From NCBI GenBank assembly GCA_965263105.1, contig CBDHGL010000003.1:4650001-4714000 (forward strand): 64,000 nt of DNA, in the 5' to 3' direction. Position 1 is the first letter of the stretch. Every line of letters starts with the position of its first letter. Source of the stretch: JBCCTX01 sp965263105 (GTDB lineage: Bacteria > Bacteroidota > Bacteroidia > J057). Of the stretch, positions 28,490 through 36,896 are shown one piece after another. The position numbers and the translations under genes were made by a program. The notes beneath the pieces are model-generated. The model worked only from the letters and a program-made list of their open reading frames with translations. It was not told the origin of the DNA and ran no database searches.

Positions 28490-28790
28490 AGGGTTTTGTC
28501 AGCTAAGGGTTAATTTTTTTCGGTAATTATATGCCATTTTAGACGCTACGCCACTTAGGCATTTTCGGGTAAATCTTCCTCACCCGGTCTCAATTTATGA
28601 GACCCCCCTCTCCCGAGAGGGACTCTATGTAGGGCTATGCCCCATACAGGTCTTCCCTGGTGAAGTGGTCCCGAGTTTCGAGGGACCTATGGGGGAATCA
28701 TAAGAAATTAGATAAGGTAAACTTGTATATAATCGCCGTTAGTTTTAGTCATGTACGGATAACTTTGTTGAAAATGCCATTGTGCTGTTC
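28490..28790. other. Intergenic region between the 640-residue protein and the EAD11 gene
   Basis: This 301-base gap between two codirectional minus-strand genes is largely filled by the palindromic element at 28579-28687. I find no further reading frame or promoter that I can support. Confidence 0.5.
28579..28687. repeat. Multi-hairpin intergenic element D, copy 1
   Basis: Contains in order the hairpin GGTCTCA-attta-TGAGACC (28586-28604), the CCCTCT-CCCG-AGAGGG hairpin and a TATG/GGG with CCC/CATA hairpin. The shared 13-mer AGGTCTTCCCTGG (28648-28660) and GGTCCC/GGGACC (28667-28687) follow. A second copy with the same order lies at 55987-56105. It is not a coding sequence. Confidence 0.75.
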
Positions 28791-29849
28791 TTATAGACAT
28801 TTTTTCAGGGAGGCTAAGATTATCGAACGATTTGTTAAAATGGTCCGATCAACTAGGTCATTGGCAAAGCTTTTTGCCTCCTCTTTGGTAGCAAAAACGA
28901 TAGAATTTTCTTCTAGGTATACAGGAGGCAAATTCGAACAAGCGGATTGGTCTATTTTCAGGATAAGTTGGGCACCCTCTTTATTAAAAGAATAGCCATT
29001 TTTGAAAGAGGAATGAACGATATTTTCAGAGGGGTAAGTAAAGGCAATGGCTGTTTTTCCATTAGGACTATGCAGCATTCCTGTCGCGCTTTCTATTTCC
29101 TTGATCAACATTCTCCCCGAGGGTGATGCTATGCGGAAGGTTTTCGGGGCTGGTTTGGCTGGGCCATTGTCCGCTACATGGGGAATGAGGAAAGCCTTTG
29201 GAATCTCCACGGTGTCCTCTTGCGGGCTAATAGAAATTAATCTAGTCACTTGCTCGAAGTTGTCGTTTCCTAAGAACTCCAAGGTGATATTTTCCTTTTG
29301 ATTCAGTTTTAAACTGAGGAAGATGTTTCCCCTTCCATCGGATATGGATTTGGCAGGGTATTCCAGCACTTGTACTGTTATGCCTTTGATGGGATTTCCC
29401 ATAGAATCAAGGACTTGTCCATGAATGAGCGTAGCCGCTTTTTGCTGCTGAGTAAGCTGATCCTTAAATTTAAATACATCCGTCAGAAAGGGTATGAGGC
29501 TTGATACTATAACAAAAGCTACTACCAGAATGGCAATCCATTTTTTGTTCAGCAACTGCTTGACAAGCCTGTCTTTTGTGGATTCTTCAGTAGTAGCTTG
29601 GGGAATAGGTACATCTGCGTCTAGTTCCGTTTGATCTAGCTTGGCCAGTAGATCCCCCACCAACTTGTTGAGGGTAGTGTCAATATATTCGTTAGTCTCG
29701 GTATTGTTTATGATTTGAGATTGGAGCCTATTAAACCTTGTCTGTAGAGAAACCACATTTAGTCCATTTTCGGCCATTAGTTTCAAAGCCTCCTGTAAGT
29801 CATTATCTTGAATCAGCAATTTTACTCGCTGCTTATAATCGTTGGTCAT
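28791..29849 (-). CDS. Membrane protein with N-terminal effector-associated domain (EAD11-like) and carboxypeptidase-regulatory-like domain
   Basis: The first ~70 residues (LIQDNDLQEALKLM then LQTRFNRLQSQI) match the pattern I know for EAD11, a helical adaptor domain. EAD domains couple effectors to NTPase signalling proteins in bacterial conflict systems. A linker leads to a transmembrane helix at about residues 103-122. The outer part starts with a CarboxypepD_reg-like fold (HGQVLDSMGNPIKGITVQVLE, residues ~142-205). The last 120 residues are beta-rich without a known motif. So the EAD faces the cytosol and the other domains face the periplasm. No CHAT, caspase, TIR, AAA/STAND or other EAD partner is visible in this window. 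Confidence 0.65.
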   Translation of the reverse strand: MTNDYKQRVKLLIQDNDLQEALKLMAENGLNVVSLQTRFNRLQSQIINNTETNEYIDTTLNKLVGDLLAKLDQTELDADVPIPQATTEESTKDRLVKQLLNKKWIAILVVAFVIVSSLIPFLTDVFKFKDQLTQQQKAATLIHGQVLDSMGNPIKGITVQVLEYPAKSISDGRGNIFLSLKLNQKENITLEFLGNDNFEQVTRLISISPQEDTVEIPKAFLIPHVADNGPAKPAPKTFRIASPSGRMLIKEIESATGMLHSPNGKTAIAFTYPSENIVHSSFKNGYSFNKEGAQLILKIDQSACSNLPPVYLEENSIVFATKEEAKSFANDLVDRTILTNRSIILASLKKCL

Positions 29850-29962
29850 TTTGTGTCCGATGGTACCAGCTAAAAAAAATACTAATTACTTCTATATTAG
29901 TTAATTAGCCCAAGTTAATTTTTTTATCTGGAAAATCGATGCCTAGGGAAAATTTCTAAGGC

Positions 29963-30922
29963 TTATTCTTCTTCCTTCAACCACACAGGCTGCGTAGTAG
30001 ACTGATGCGCTTGCCCCAAGATATCCCGATACAGATCTGGTCTTCTCGCATTGCGATAGCGATACCCTCCCGCTAAGGTCAATTTGTCTCGGGTAAGCGT
30101 GGAAAAACACAATTCATCTTCAAAAGAAGAGATTTCTGCCTGGATCTCCCCATAGGGATCAAGTATGAGAGAGCCACCGGGTTTAAGGTGTTCTCCATCA
30201 TAGCCAATAGGGTTTGAATAGACATAGTAGACTCCATTGTCATAGGCCCTGGCGGGCAGCCAGCGCAACAACCAGCGACGGCCCTTGGGGCCATCAAATT
30301 CCATCCGCAGGGGAACGGGGTCCAGGTGGCGGTTTTGCCATAGCTCATCTGCCACGTAGCCTCTACCCGGCATAGCTGAAGGGGTACAACCCGTCACATG
30401 AGGAGCGAAAATGACTTCTGCTCCCAGTAGGGTAGTGGCCCTAACATTCTCAATGACATTGTTGTCGTAGCAAATCAGAATGCCGCAGGTCCAACCCTTG
30501 AGCTGAAATGTTGTATAAGCATTTCCGGGGGATAGGAACTTGCTGATAAAGCAATGTAGCTTTCGAAAGCGGGCCTGGAGGCCGTTTTTGTCTACACAGA
30601 GGTAGGTGTTGTAAAACTTGCCTTCTTCCTCTTCCACGAGTCCAGCCAGAACCGTAATGTCGTATTCCTTGGCGATCTGTATGAGTTTTTGGGTGCTGGG
30701 ACCGCTGGGGACGGGCTCGGCTAAGTCTGCTAACTCTGCTTTGCTTAAGTTTTTGGTGAAGGTATAGGCCGTGATGGACATTTCGTGAAAAGAAACAGCA
30801 TCGCATTTTTTTTCTTTGGCTTGGGCCGTTAACCTTTCTATGACTGACAGGTTATACGTTTTATCTCCATCTTTAGGTTGGAACTGGGCGCTAGCTATGC
30901 GTATGGGGGGTATTTCTTTCAT
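29963..30922 (-). CDS. Nitrilase-superfamily carbon-nitrogen hydrolase
   Basis: Predicted C-N hydrolase of the nitrilase superfamily, using a Glu-Lys-Cys triad. The residues are visible: E47 in SFHEMSITAY, K121 in RFRKLHCFI and C151 in GILICYDNN. The length of 319 residues fits amidase or carbamoylase branches better than true nitrilases. The C-terminal stretch GGYRYRNARRPDLY is like that of N-carbamoyl or aliphatic amidases. The substrate is not inferable. It is upstream of nothing on its strand for 200 bases, and the region at its 5' end contains an imperfect inverted repeat. Confidence 0.85.
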   Translation of the reverse strand: MKEIPPIRIASAQFQPKDGDKTYNLSVIERLTAQAKEKKCDAVSFHEMSITAYTFTKNLSKAELADLAEPVPSGPSTQKLIQIAKEYDITVLAGLVEEEEGKFYNTYLCVDKNGLQARFRKLHCFISKFLSPGNAYTTFQLKGWTCGILICYDNNVIENVRATTLLGAEVIFAPHVTGCTPSAMPGRGYVADELWQNRHLDPVPLRMEFDGPKGRRWLLRWLPARAYDNGVYYVYSNPIGYDGEHLKPGGSLILDPYGEIQAEISSFEDELCFSTLTRDKLTLAGGYRYRNARRPDLYRDILGQAHQSTTQPVWLKEEE

Positions 30923-30957
30923 GTTATTTTGCTTACAGCAATTAAACAGGTGATAGG

Positions 30958-31092
30958 TTAACCACAGCGTATCGCAGAGTGTTTTAAAAAGTACACGGAG
31001 ATAGAAATTTTTAGAGAGATGTATAAAAAGGATTATTTTGTATGAAAAACTCTTTGGCTCTCTTTATTCTCTCCGGTTTCTCTGTGGTTTAA
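30958..31092. repeat. Inverted-repeat intergenic element with CCACAG ends
   Basis: The ends form an imperfect inverted repeat: GTTAACCACAG (30957-30967) and CTGTGGTTTAA (31082-31092). The 115 bases between are AT-rich and non-coding, with internal CACGGAG and TCTCCGG pieces. It lies in the divergent interval between the amidase and the deacetylase gene. Confidence 0.45.
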
Positions 31093-31147
31093 TATCAATG
31101 GTTCATTTTTATATGTGGCGAAAAGTAAAAAAAATTAACCATTTCTC

Positions 31148-32050
31148 ATGCTAAAAATCTCCTGGTCTCCCTTGTACAAGCATCCCCTTCCGGAAGGGCA
31201 TCGCTTCCCTATGGAGAAGTATGAGTTGATCCCTGAGCAGTTGTTGTATGAAGGGACCATTACAGAAGCCAATCTTTATGATCCGGGCAAAATCACAGAA
31301 GAAACCGTCTTGCTTTCCCATTCTGAGGAATATTGGGCGCGGGTGAGGGACCAAGAACTCACGCCCAAAGAGCAACGCCGAATGGGCTTTCCTCTTTCTC
31401 CCAGGCTAGTAGAACGGGCCTTGTGTATAGCATCAGGAACCATACAAAATGCCTATTTCGCCCAGGAGTTTGGGGTGAGTATCAATGGAGCGGGGGGGAC
31501 CCATCATGCCTTTAGGGATCGGGGAGAAGGCTTTTGTTTACTCAATGATATGGCGATTGCCTCCCATTATTTGTTGGAGAAACAGGTTGTGAAGCAAATA
31601 TTGGTGGTGGATTTAGATGTCCACCAAGGAAATGGGACGGCTGCCATTTTTCGGGGAGATCAACGAGTCTTTACCTTTAGTATGCATTGCCAGGCGAACT
31701 ATCCCCTTCAAAAAGAGCAATCTGATTTAGATATTGAGCTGCCTGTAAATACATCCGATGAGGCCTACCTCAAGATATTAGGTCAGCATTTGCCAGCCTT
31801 GATAGAGAGCGTACAACCCGATTTAATATTTTATCTTTCTGGGGTAGACATTTTGGAGACAGATAAGTTGGGCAAACTTGCTTGTACCCGCCAAGGCTGC
31901 AAGGAACGCGATCGCTATGTATTTCAGACCTGCAAATCCTATGGGATTCCGGTTGCAGTATCGTTGGGAGGGGGCTATTCTCCTTTGATTAAAGACATTG
32001 TGGAGGCACATTGTAATACCTTTCGGGTGGCTCAGGAACTGTGGTTTTAA
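31148..32050 (+). CDS. Histone deacetylase/AcuC-family deacetylase
   Basis: Zinc-dependent deacetylase of the class II HDAC/acetoin utilisation family, which removes acetyl (or polyamine-acetyl) groups. The motifs are complete: GGTHHAF at about residues 116-122, the metal-binding DLDVHQGNGT at 155-164 (D157, H159), and the later YLSGVDILETDKLG motif with the second Asp ligand. The length of 300 residues fits single-domain bacterial forms. The gene is single on the plus strand and ends 15 bases from the convergent pseudo-methyltransferase ORF. Substrate and role are not determinable from the sequence. Confidence 0.88.
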   Translation: MLKISWSPLYKHPLPEGHRFPMEKYELIPEQLLYEGTITEANLYDPGKITEETVLLSHSEEYWARVRDQELTPKEQRRMGFPLSPRLVERALCIASGTIQNAYFAQEFGVSINGAGGTHHAFRDRGEGFCLLNDMAIASHYLLEKQVVKQILVVDLDVHQGNGTAAIFRGDQRVFTFSMHCQANYPLQKEQSDLDIELPVNTSDEAYLKILGQHLPALIESVQPDLIFYLSGVDILETDKLGKLACTRQGCKERDRYVFQTCKSYGIPVAVSLGGGYSPLIKDIVEAHCNTFRVAQELWF

Positions 32051-32065
32051 GCATACAGAAAGCTA

Positions 32066-33544
32066 TCAAAGCTGGTCAACCGGGAATTTTTTCTTCCCAC
32101 TTACCCATAAAGGATGCCTCAACTTTTCGGAGGGTGAGCTTATAGATTCTTGTAAGTTTTCATGGGTATAAATGGCCTGCTCATCGATCCACTTGCGGAA
32201 TTTCTCCGCATACTGAACAGTAAGCCATTTACTGGGTGTCAGGAAGGCAAAGTTTCCTCCGGATTTAAGCAATCGAATACCCAATTCCATTAAGTAGATA
32301 TAGTAATTGGCTTGATGATTATAGCTGGCATATCTTTCCTTGAGGTAGGGATTAAAAGACTGAAAAAGCTCTTGACGGAGAGAAAGAGGAGAGGAAAATA
32401 CTGCATCAAATCCTTGGTATACTCCCTTTGAATTCCATAAAAAGGGAAAAAGTTCCTTCCAATTGAGGTAGCTTCCCCAAAAATCCTCCGGGTCATTGAG
32501 CTGTGCTTCGAGGAGCTTGATTTGGGTTAACAGGTGGTCTTGCTCTGATGGCTCGCCCCTGTTTGAGCCCTGCTCAAAGGAGGGACTGGGTGAATCCCAT
32601 AGGGACAAGGGTTGCTGAAGTTTGCTATATCTGTTTTTGAGCTCTAGTAACTTTCCCTTTCTAGGGTCTACAAGGTCAAGGTGTGCAAGGTTTTGCTCAT
32701 TGGAATGGGATTGAAGGGGACGAATGCTGAGTAAGGGATTCCCAACCTGTATGTGGGGAGAGAAACCTGCTAGACTCACCCACTTAAACTGTTGTTTGCC
32801 AGCGTATTGATAGCGATTGGAGATGAGCGAAAGCAGGAGCATGTTTTTAGCAACCTGACACTGAAAAGGAGAGGAGGCTATCCCGTATAGGCAATGGTGA
32901 ATGATATCCCATTTGGTTTGAAATAAGGCTTCATGTACCTGGCGTTCGTAGTTTCCAATTGAATCTCCATTGCTTTCTACCGGGTAGCCAATTAGGGTGC
33001 CTTGCTCATTAAAGGCCCATAAGTCATGGCCTACCCGCTTAAGCCTAAGTTCTCCGAGGGCTTTTCCCGACTTATCCAGGAGGCATCCCAAATCCCGAAA
33101 TACTCGAATTAATTCATGTAGTACCGTAAGTAACAGAACTCCATGTCCTGCATTGGGGTCGCATATCTTTAGTTCCAACAGGGTTTTTCGTACCTCTTGT
33201 GCGGGTAGCTTCTTTATGTGGAGTCGCAATTCTTCCCAGTTTTTGCAGTCCCAGTTCTGTCGGCGATTAAAAAGCCCCAAGATTAATTTGTGTAGTTCAT
33301 TTTCTATATGGGCACCTAAAAATGCAGGAGCCTGATAGGTTTGTAGGGCGTTCTCTCTTAGCAAAGAAAGCCAGATTTCTGACCACAGACCTGGAGTGAG
33401 GGGAGCATATGGAGTATCTCGCAGGGCAATTTGGGCATGAAGAGAAATATTCTGTTGTTCGTAGATTTTCTCCCAATAACTGTTGGGGGGTATCTCTTTA
33501 TCGAGATCCAAGTTTTTGATCCCCGTATGGGAATAGGGCTTCAT
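32066..33544 (-). CDS. Degenerate Eco57I-type (type IIG) DNA methyltransferase-like protein, motifs lost
   Basis: A 492-residue protein that aligns by eye with the methylase half of Bacteroidota type IIG enzymes. The stretch LKICDPNAGHGVLLL (residues 126-139) corresponds to the AdoMet motif I normally DPAxGSGHF. LYGIASSPF (219-227) corresponds to the GVDINP motif, but its acidic residue is missing. QVGNPLLS matches KCGNSL. FDAVFSSPL (379-387) stands where NPPY should be. TPSKW (436-440) and the nearby motif VIII region are kept. So the core is retained but both the cofactor-acidic residue and the catalytic NPPY are lost. It ends soon after that, lacking a target-recognition half. It overlaps the preceding ORF by 47 bases in the +1 frame. 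The frame is open throughout, so it may be expressed. Confidence 0.7.
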   Translation of the reverse strand: MKPYSHTGIKNLDLDKEIPPNSYWEKIYEQQNISLHAQIALRDTPYAPLTPGLWSEIWLSLLRENALQTYQAPAFLGAHIENELHKLILGLFNRRQNWDCKNWEELRLHIKKLPAQEVRKTLLELKICDPNAGHGVLLLTVLHELIRVFRDLGCLLDKSGKALGELRLKRVGHDLWAFNEQGTLIGYPVESNGDSIGNYERQVHEALFQTKWDIIHHCLYGIASSPFQCQVAKNMLLLSLISNRYQYAGKQQFKWVSLAGFSPHIQVGNPLLSIRPLQSHSNEQNLAHLDLVDPRKGKLLELKNRYSKLQQPLSLWDSPSPSFEQGSNRGEPSEQDHLLTQIKLLEAQLNDPEDFWGSYLNWKELFPFLWNSKGVYQGFDAVFSSPLSLRQELFQSFNPYLKERYASYNHQANYYIYLMELGIRLLKSGGNFAFLTPSKWLTVQYAEKFRKWIDEQAIYTHENLQESISSPSEKLRHPLWVSGKKKFPVDQL

Positions 33545-34544
33545 GGCTTTCTGTAGAAGGGGTAAAATTTCGTTCTTTTTTGTCTAGGATACCTTGTTTT
33601 TCTAGTTGTATCAACGATTCATTTCCAATCCAGTGCTGTAACAGTTGTCTGTGGAGGTAAAGAGAGGCGAGCCTTCGTTCCCGCTGATTCCCTTTGTGAA
33701 TAATATTTTGTGAGGGATTTTGAAGGAGACGGTAATAACTTCCATCGGCCCTGGGAACAAATTCCAAGCCCATGAGATAGGCTATTTCCTCCTTTATTAA
33801 GTAGTTTTTTCTCTTAGTAGGAGGAGCTATCTCGCCTATATGCAGGAGAAAAAGGCCGATAGGTACCAGTTTTTCGGTGAGGGATTCCCAAGATTTGTTG
33901 AGGCCTGTTTTCAACCCATATAAGCTGAAATAGACGCAGTCTATAGACTGTTGATCGCTCACGTGGTCGATCAGACGAAATAATGATTCAATAGAACGGT
34001 ACTCAGGCTTACCAGTTTGATAACCCAGGTAGAACTCGAGTAGGCTTTGTTGCTGGCTGAAAAGGGAAAAAAGACTTTGACGAGAAAAGAAGTACCATTC
34101 ATAGACATTGGAAATCAGGTAATATCGAGGAACCCGATTGGAATTTTTGCCTTGATTTTTTGCTGAAATTCCGGCTAGTACCTGAAGAATCATTTCGTAG
34201 TATGACTGCCTATTGAGGGACCTACTTGTAACCATTTGCCCCCTATTCTCCGGATGTTGAATGTTGAGGTAGAGGCTATTTGTAGGGCCAAAAGAAAGTA
34301 AATATTGATGGTCACTTATTACCTCTTTCTCAAGATGAGATTCCTCTATTCCGATTAGGCTAGAATGGAAATGGATGGCTAGATGAGCAAAATGTTCCAC
34401 CGATTGGCTCTTTTCCAAGCCTTCATCTAAGCGAATCAACATTTGGTTGAGCTGCATAGCCAAGACCTGATAGGCTTCCTGACTCAGGCCGTGGGTGAGC
34501 AAGCTATCCGGCACCCGGAATGATGGAGGATATACTTTGAGCAT
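33498..34544 (-). CDS. Degenerate N-terminal part of type IIG restriction enzyme (DUF7149-like), catalytic E-x-K lost
   Basis: A 348-residue protein with the same order of motifs as the N-terminal nuclease region of DUF7149/Eco57I-type enzymes. The YYLISNVYEWYFF stretch (141-153) aligns with the strongly conserved TNIYEWF motif of the family. Just before it, LYLNIQHPEN (91-100) occupies the place of the PD-(D/E)xK strand IIEVKKPTN, so E-x-K is replaced by N-x-Q at 94-96. It is followed immediately by the methyltransferase-like ORF and preceded on the same strand by the AbgT transporter (34-base gap). Either the two ORFs were once one protein, split and degenerated, or they have taken on another role. 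Confidence 0.6.
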   Translation of the reverse strand: MLKVYPPSFRVPDSLLTHGLSQEAYQVLAMQLNQMLIRLDEGLEKSQSVEHFAHLAIHFHSSLIGIEESHLEKEVISDHQYLLSFGPTNSLYLNIQHPENRGQMVTSRSLNRQSYYEMILQVLAGISAKNQGKNSNRVPRYYLISNVYEWYFFSRQSLFSLFSQQQSLLEFYLGYQTGKPEYRSIESLFRLIDHVSDQQSIDCVYFSLYGLKTGLNKSWESLTEKLVPIGLFLLHIGEIAPPTKRKNYLIKEEIAYLMGLEFVPRADGSYYRLLQNPSQNIIHKGNQRERRLASLYLHRQLLQHWIGNESLIQLEKQGILDKKERNFTPSTESHEALFPYGDQKLGSR

Positions 34545-34578
34545 TTATTTCCTCACAAAGATACCGGTAAAAGTTGAG

Positions 34579-36105
34579 TTATGGTAACAACATGGTAGCA
34601 CCTGGTCCGACTGGGATATCCAGTAGAATCCAAATGATCATCATGATGGACCAACCGATCAAGAAGGCGATAGAGTAGGGGATCATTACCGAAACTACGG
34701 TACCTATTCCTGCCTTTTTATCGTACTGTTGGACAAAGGCTACAATTAGGGCAAAATAGGACATCATGGGCGCAATAATATTGGTAGAGCTATCTCCAAT
34801 TCTATAGGCTACTTGCACAAATTCAGGGGTATAGCCCAATTGCATAAACATGGGAATGAATACGGGAGCCATGAGGCCCCATTTAGCCGAGGCACTGCCC
34901 ATGAAGAGGTTGATAAACGCCGAAATAAAAATAAGGCCGAGCATGAGAGGTATGGGGTAAGCTGCCAAGGGTTGGAGGGCTGCCGCACCTTTGATGGCTA
35001 GTAAGGTCCCCAGGTTGGAATATTTGAAGTAGGCGACAAACTGAGCTGCAAAGAAAACCAACACGATATAGGTACCTAAAGTAGCCATGGTTTTTCCCAT
35101 CCCTTCCATTACATCTGCATCGCTTTTGATGGTGCCAGCCCCAATTCCATAAGCTATACCCATGAGGCCTCCCGCCAGGAATATAAAGGTTACTATACCT
35201 CGGAGAAAGGGGGATCTCAAAATACTTTGATCGGGGCTTACCTCCAGGTTTCTGAGAAAACCTTCCGCAGGGATTAAGCCCCACAGAACTATCCCTGTCA
35301 GAATCAAAGCAGTAAGCATGGCATATCTGAGACCTAGTTTTTCTTTAGGGGTCAATTTATCCAAGGATTGAGGTGGGACATCTCCAGTATATTTACCCAT
35401 TCTGGGTTCTACAACCTTTTCCGTAATAAACCAGCCGATGAAGGTGATCAAAAAGGTAGATACAGCCATGAAATAATAATTGGCAGCGGGATTGACGGTG
35501 TAGCCAGGAATTTCACTAACGGCGGCTTCCTGGGATAAGCCAGCCAATAAGGGATCTACTGTACCCAAGAGCAGGTTGGCACTATAGCCACCTGAGACGC
35601 CCGCAAAAGTTGCTGCCATTCCGACGATGGGGTTTCTTCCTGCTGCGAGGAAGATGATGGCTCCCAGCGGCACCAGTAGTACGTAGCCTACTTCACTGGC
35701 GGTGTTGGACAATACCCCTGCGAATACCAAAACAACTGTCAGCAGTCTGGGAGGAGCTTTTAAGACCAGCATTTTTAGGGAAGTGCCAATCAATCCACTT
35801 CCTTCCGCTATACCGATCCCCAGCATGGCTACCAAGACGGTGCCTAAGGGGGCAAAGCCCGTAAAATTGTCTACCATACTGGTGAGAATCCAATGCAGCC
35901 CTTCAATGGAGAGCATGTTCACAGGCTTTATAACTTCCTGGGATCGGGGATGGATAGCTTCCCAGCCCATCCAGGAGCTAAATCCCGATACGAGAATGGC
36001 TACCAGGGCCAAGATGGCAAATAATGTGGCGGGATGAGGGAGGGCATTCCCTCCCTTTTCGATGATGGTCAGGAAACGGTCAACCCAACTACGCTTTTGA
36101 CTCAT
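34579..36105 (-). CDS. AbgT family p-aminobenzoyl-glutamate/antimetabolite transporter
   Basis: Inner-membrane transporter of the AbgT family, whose studied members take up p-aminobenzoyl-glutamate or export sulfonamides. I use the ATG at 36105 (MSQKRSWVDRF), which starts the family's usual N-terminus, not the longer frame from 36168. The protein has many hydrophobic segments. The conserved HPATLFAILAL start, the GVSGGYSANLLLGTVDPLL loop and the PMMSYFALIVAF region are characteristic. The length (508 residues from the chosen start) is normal. It may be co-transcribed with the two degenerate R-M ORFs that follow; it is divergent from the histidine phosphatase gene. Confidence 0.92.
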   Translation of the reverse strand: MSQKRSWVDRFLTIIEKGGNALPHPATLFAILALVAILVSGFSSWMGWEAIHPRSQEVIKPVNMLSIEGLHWILTSMVDNFTGFAPLGTVLVAMLGIGIAEGSGLIGTSLKMLVLKAPPRLLTVVLVFAGVLSNTASEVGYVLLVPLGAIIFLAAGRNPIVGMAATFAGVSGGYSANLLLGTVDPLLAGLSQEAAVSEIPGYTVNPAANYYFMAVSTFLITFIGWFITEKVVEPRMGKYTGDVPPQSLDKLTPKEKLGLRYAMLTALILTGIVLWGLIPAEGFLRNLEVSPDQSILRSPFLRGIVTFIFLAGGLMGIAYGIGAGTIKSDADVMEGMGKTMATLGTYIVLVFFAAQFVAYFKYSNLGTLLAIKGAAALQPLAAYPIPLMLGLIFISAFINLFMGSASAKWGLMAPVFIPMFMQLGYTPEFVQVAYRIGDSSTNIIAPMMSYFALIVAFVQQYDKKAGIGTVVSVMIPYSIAFLIGWSIMMIIWILLDIPVGPGATMLLP

Positions 36106-36263
36106 GAAATACAAGGTATTAAGAGGTAATATTCTGTAAGCTAATTGAAAGATTGTTATCAATTTCAATTACGTGCATAAAGTAAATTAACTTTTAAAAA
36201 GCTTAATGCATAAAATTGTCCGTAAAAATCAGAGAATCCCCTATCTTTCGACAAATTTTCAGA

Positions 36264-36896
36264 ATGGCCGTTACCACCTTATTTTTTCTCCGCCACGGGG
36301 AGACCGATTACAACAAAAGGGGAATTGTTCAAGGGAGTGGAGTAGACTCAGATTTGAATGAAACAGGAATCAGTCAAGCCCAGGCCTTTTTTTCTTACTA
36401 TCGACATTTGGGCTTTGATGCCATTATCGGCAGCCGTTTGCGTCGAACGCACCAGACGCTAGCTCCTTGGTGCAATTCAGGTTACCAATTAGAGGTAGCT
36501 CCCGGACTAAACGAGTTGGGCTGGGGTATTCATGAGGGGAAGGTTCCCACCGCTGAACAGCACAAGGATTTTTTATCCATCAAAGATCGCTGGGCCCAGG
36601 GAGAAGTAGATTTACGGGTTCCCGAAGGAGAAAGCCCCGTAGAGGGCTGGAGACGAGGTTTTCAAGCGATTGAAGAAATCCATGAAACCCATAGAGGTAA
36701 ACACTTGCTGATTTGTTCCCACGGCAGACAGCTACGAGTACTTCTGAGTGGATTACTCTGTGGAGACCTTTCCAAGATGGAGGTCTTCAAGCAGCCCAAT
36801 ACAGGTCTGCATGTGTTGGAGATGAAGGACCCTAGGCGTTTTCGGGTGCACACCTTGGCGGATGTGCGGCATTTAGAGGGGGGGGTGAATGGTTAG
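36264..36896 (+). CDS. Histidine phosphatase (phosphoglycerate mutase-like) family protein
   Basis: Cytoplasmic phosphatase of the histidine-phosphatase family. The start at 36264 gives MAVTTLFFLRHGETDYN, where the RHGET motif contains the catalytic His. The second catalytic region LLICSHGRQLRVLL supplies the second His. The conserved GSRLRRTHQTLAPW and LNELGWGIHEG stretches are also present. The length of 210 residues is typical. The last codons and stop (TAG at 36894-36896) lie inside the first unit of a tandem repeat, so the C-terminus may have been remodelled by that repeat. The substrate is unknown. Confidence 0.87.
   Translation: MAVTTLFFLRHGETDYNKRGIVQGSGVDSDLNETGISQAQAFFSYYRHLGFDAIIGSRLRRTHQTLAPWCNSGYQLEVAPGLNELGWGIHEGKVPTAEQHKDFLSIKDRWAQGEVDLRVPEGESPVEGWRRGFQAIEEIHETHRGKHLLICSHGRQLRVLLSGLLCGDLSKMEVFKQPNTGLHVLEMKDPRRFRVHTLADVRHLEGGVNG

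Noticed and set aside
31148..32050. Eukaryote-derived histone deacetylase
   Set aside because: AcuC-like deacetylases are widespread in bacteria, and nothing in the base use or context suggests a recent transfer.
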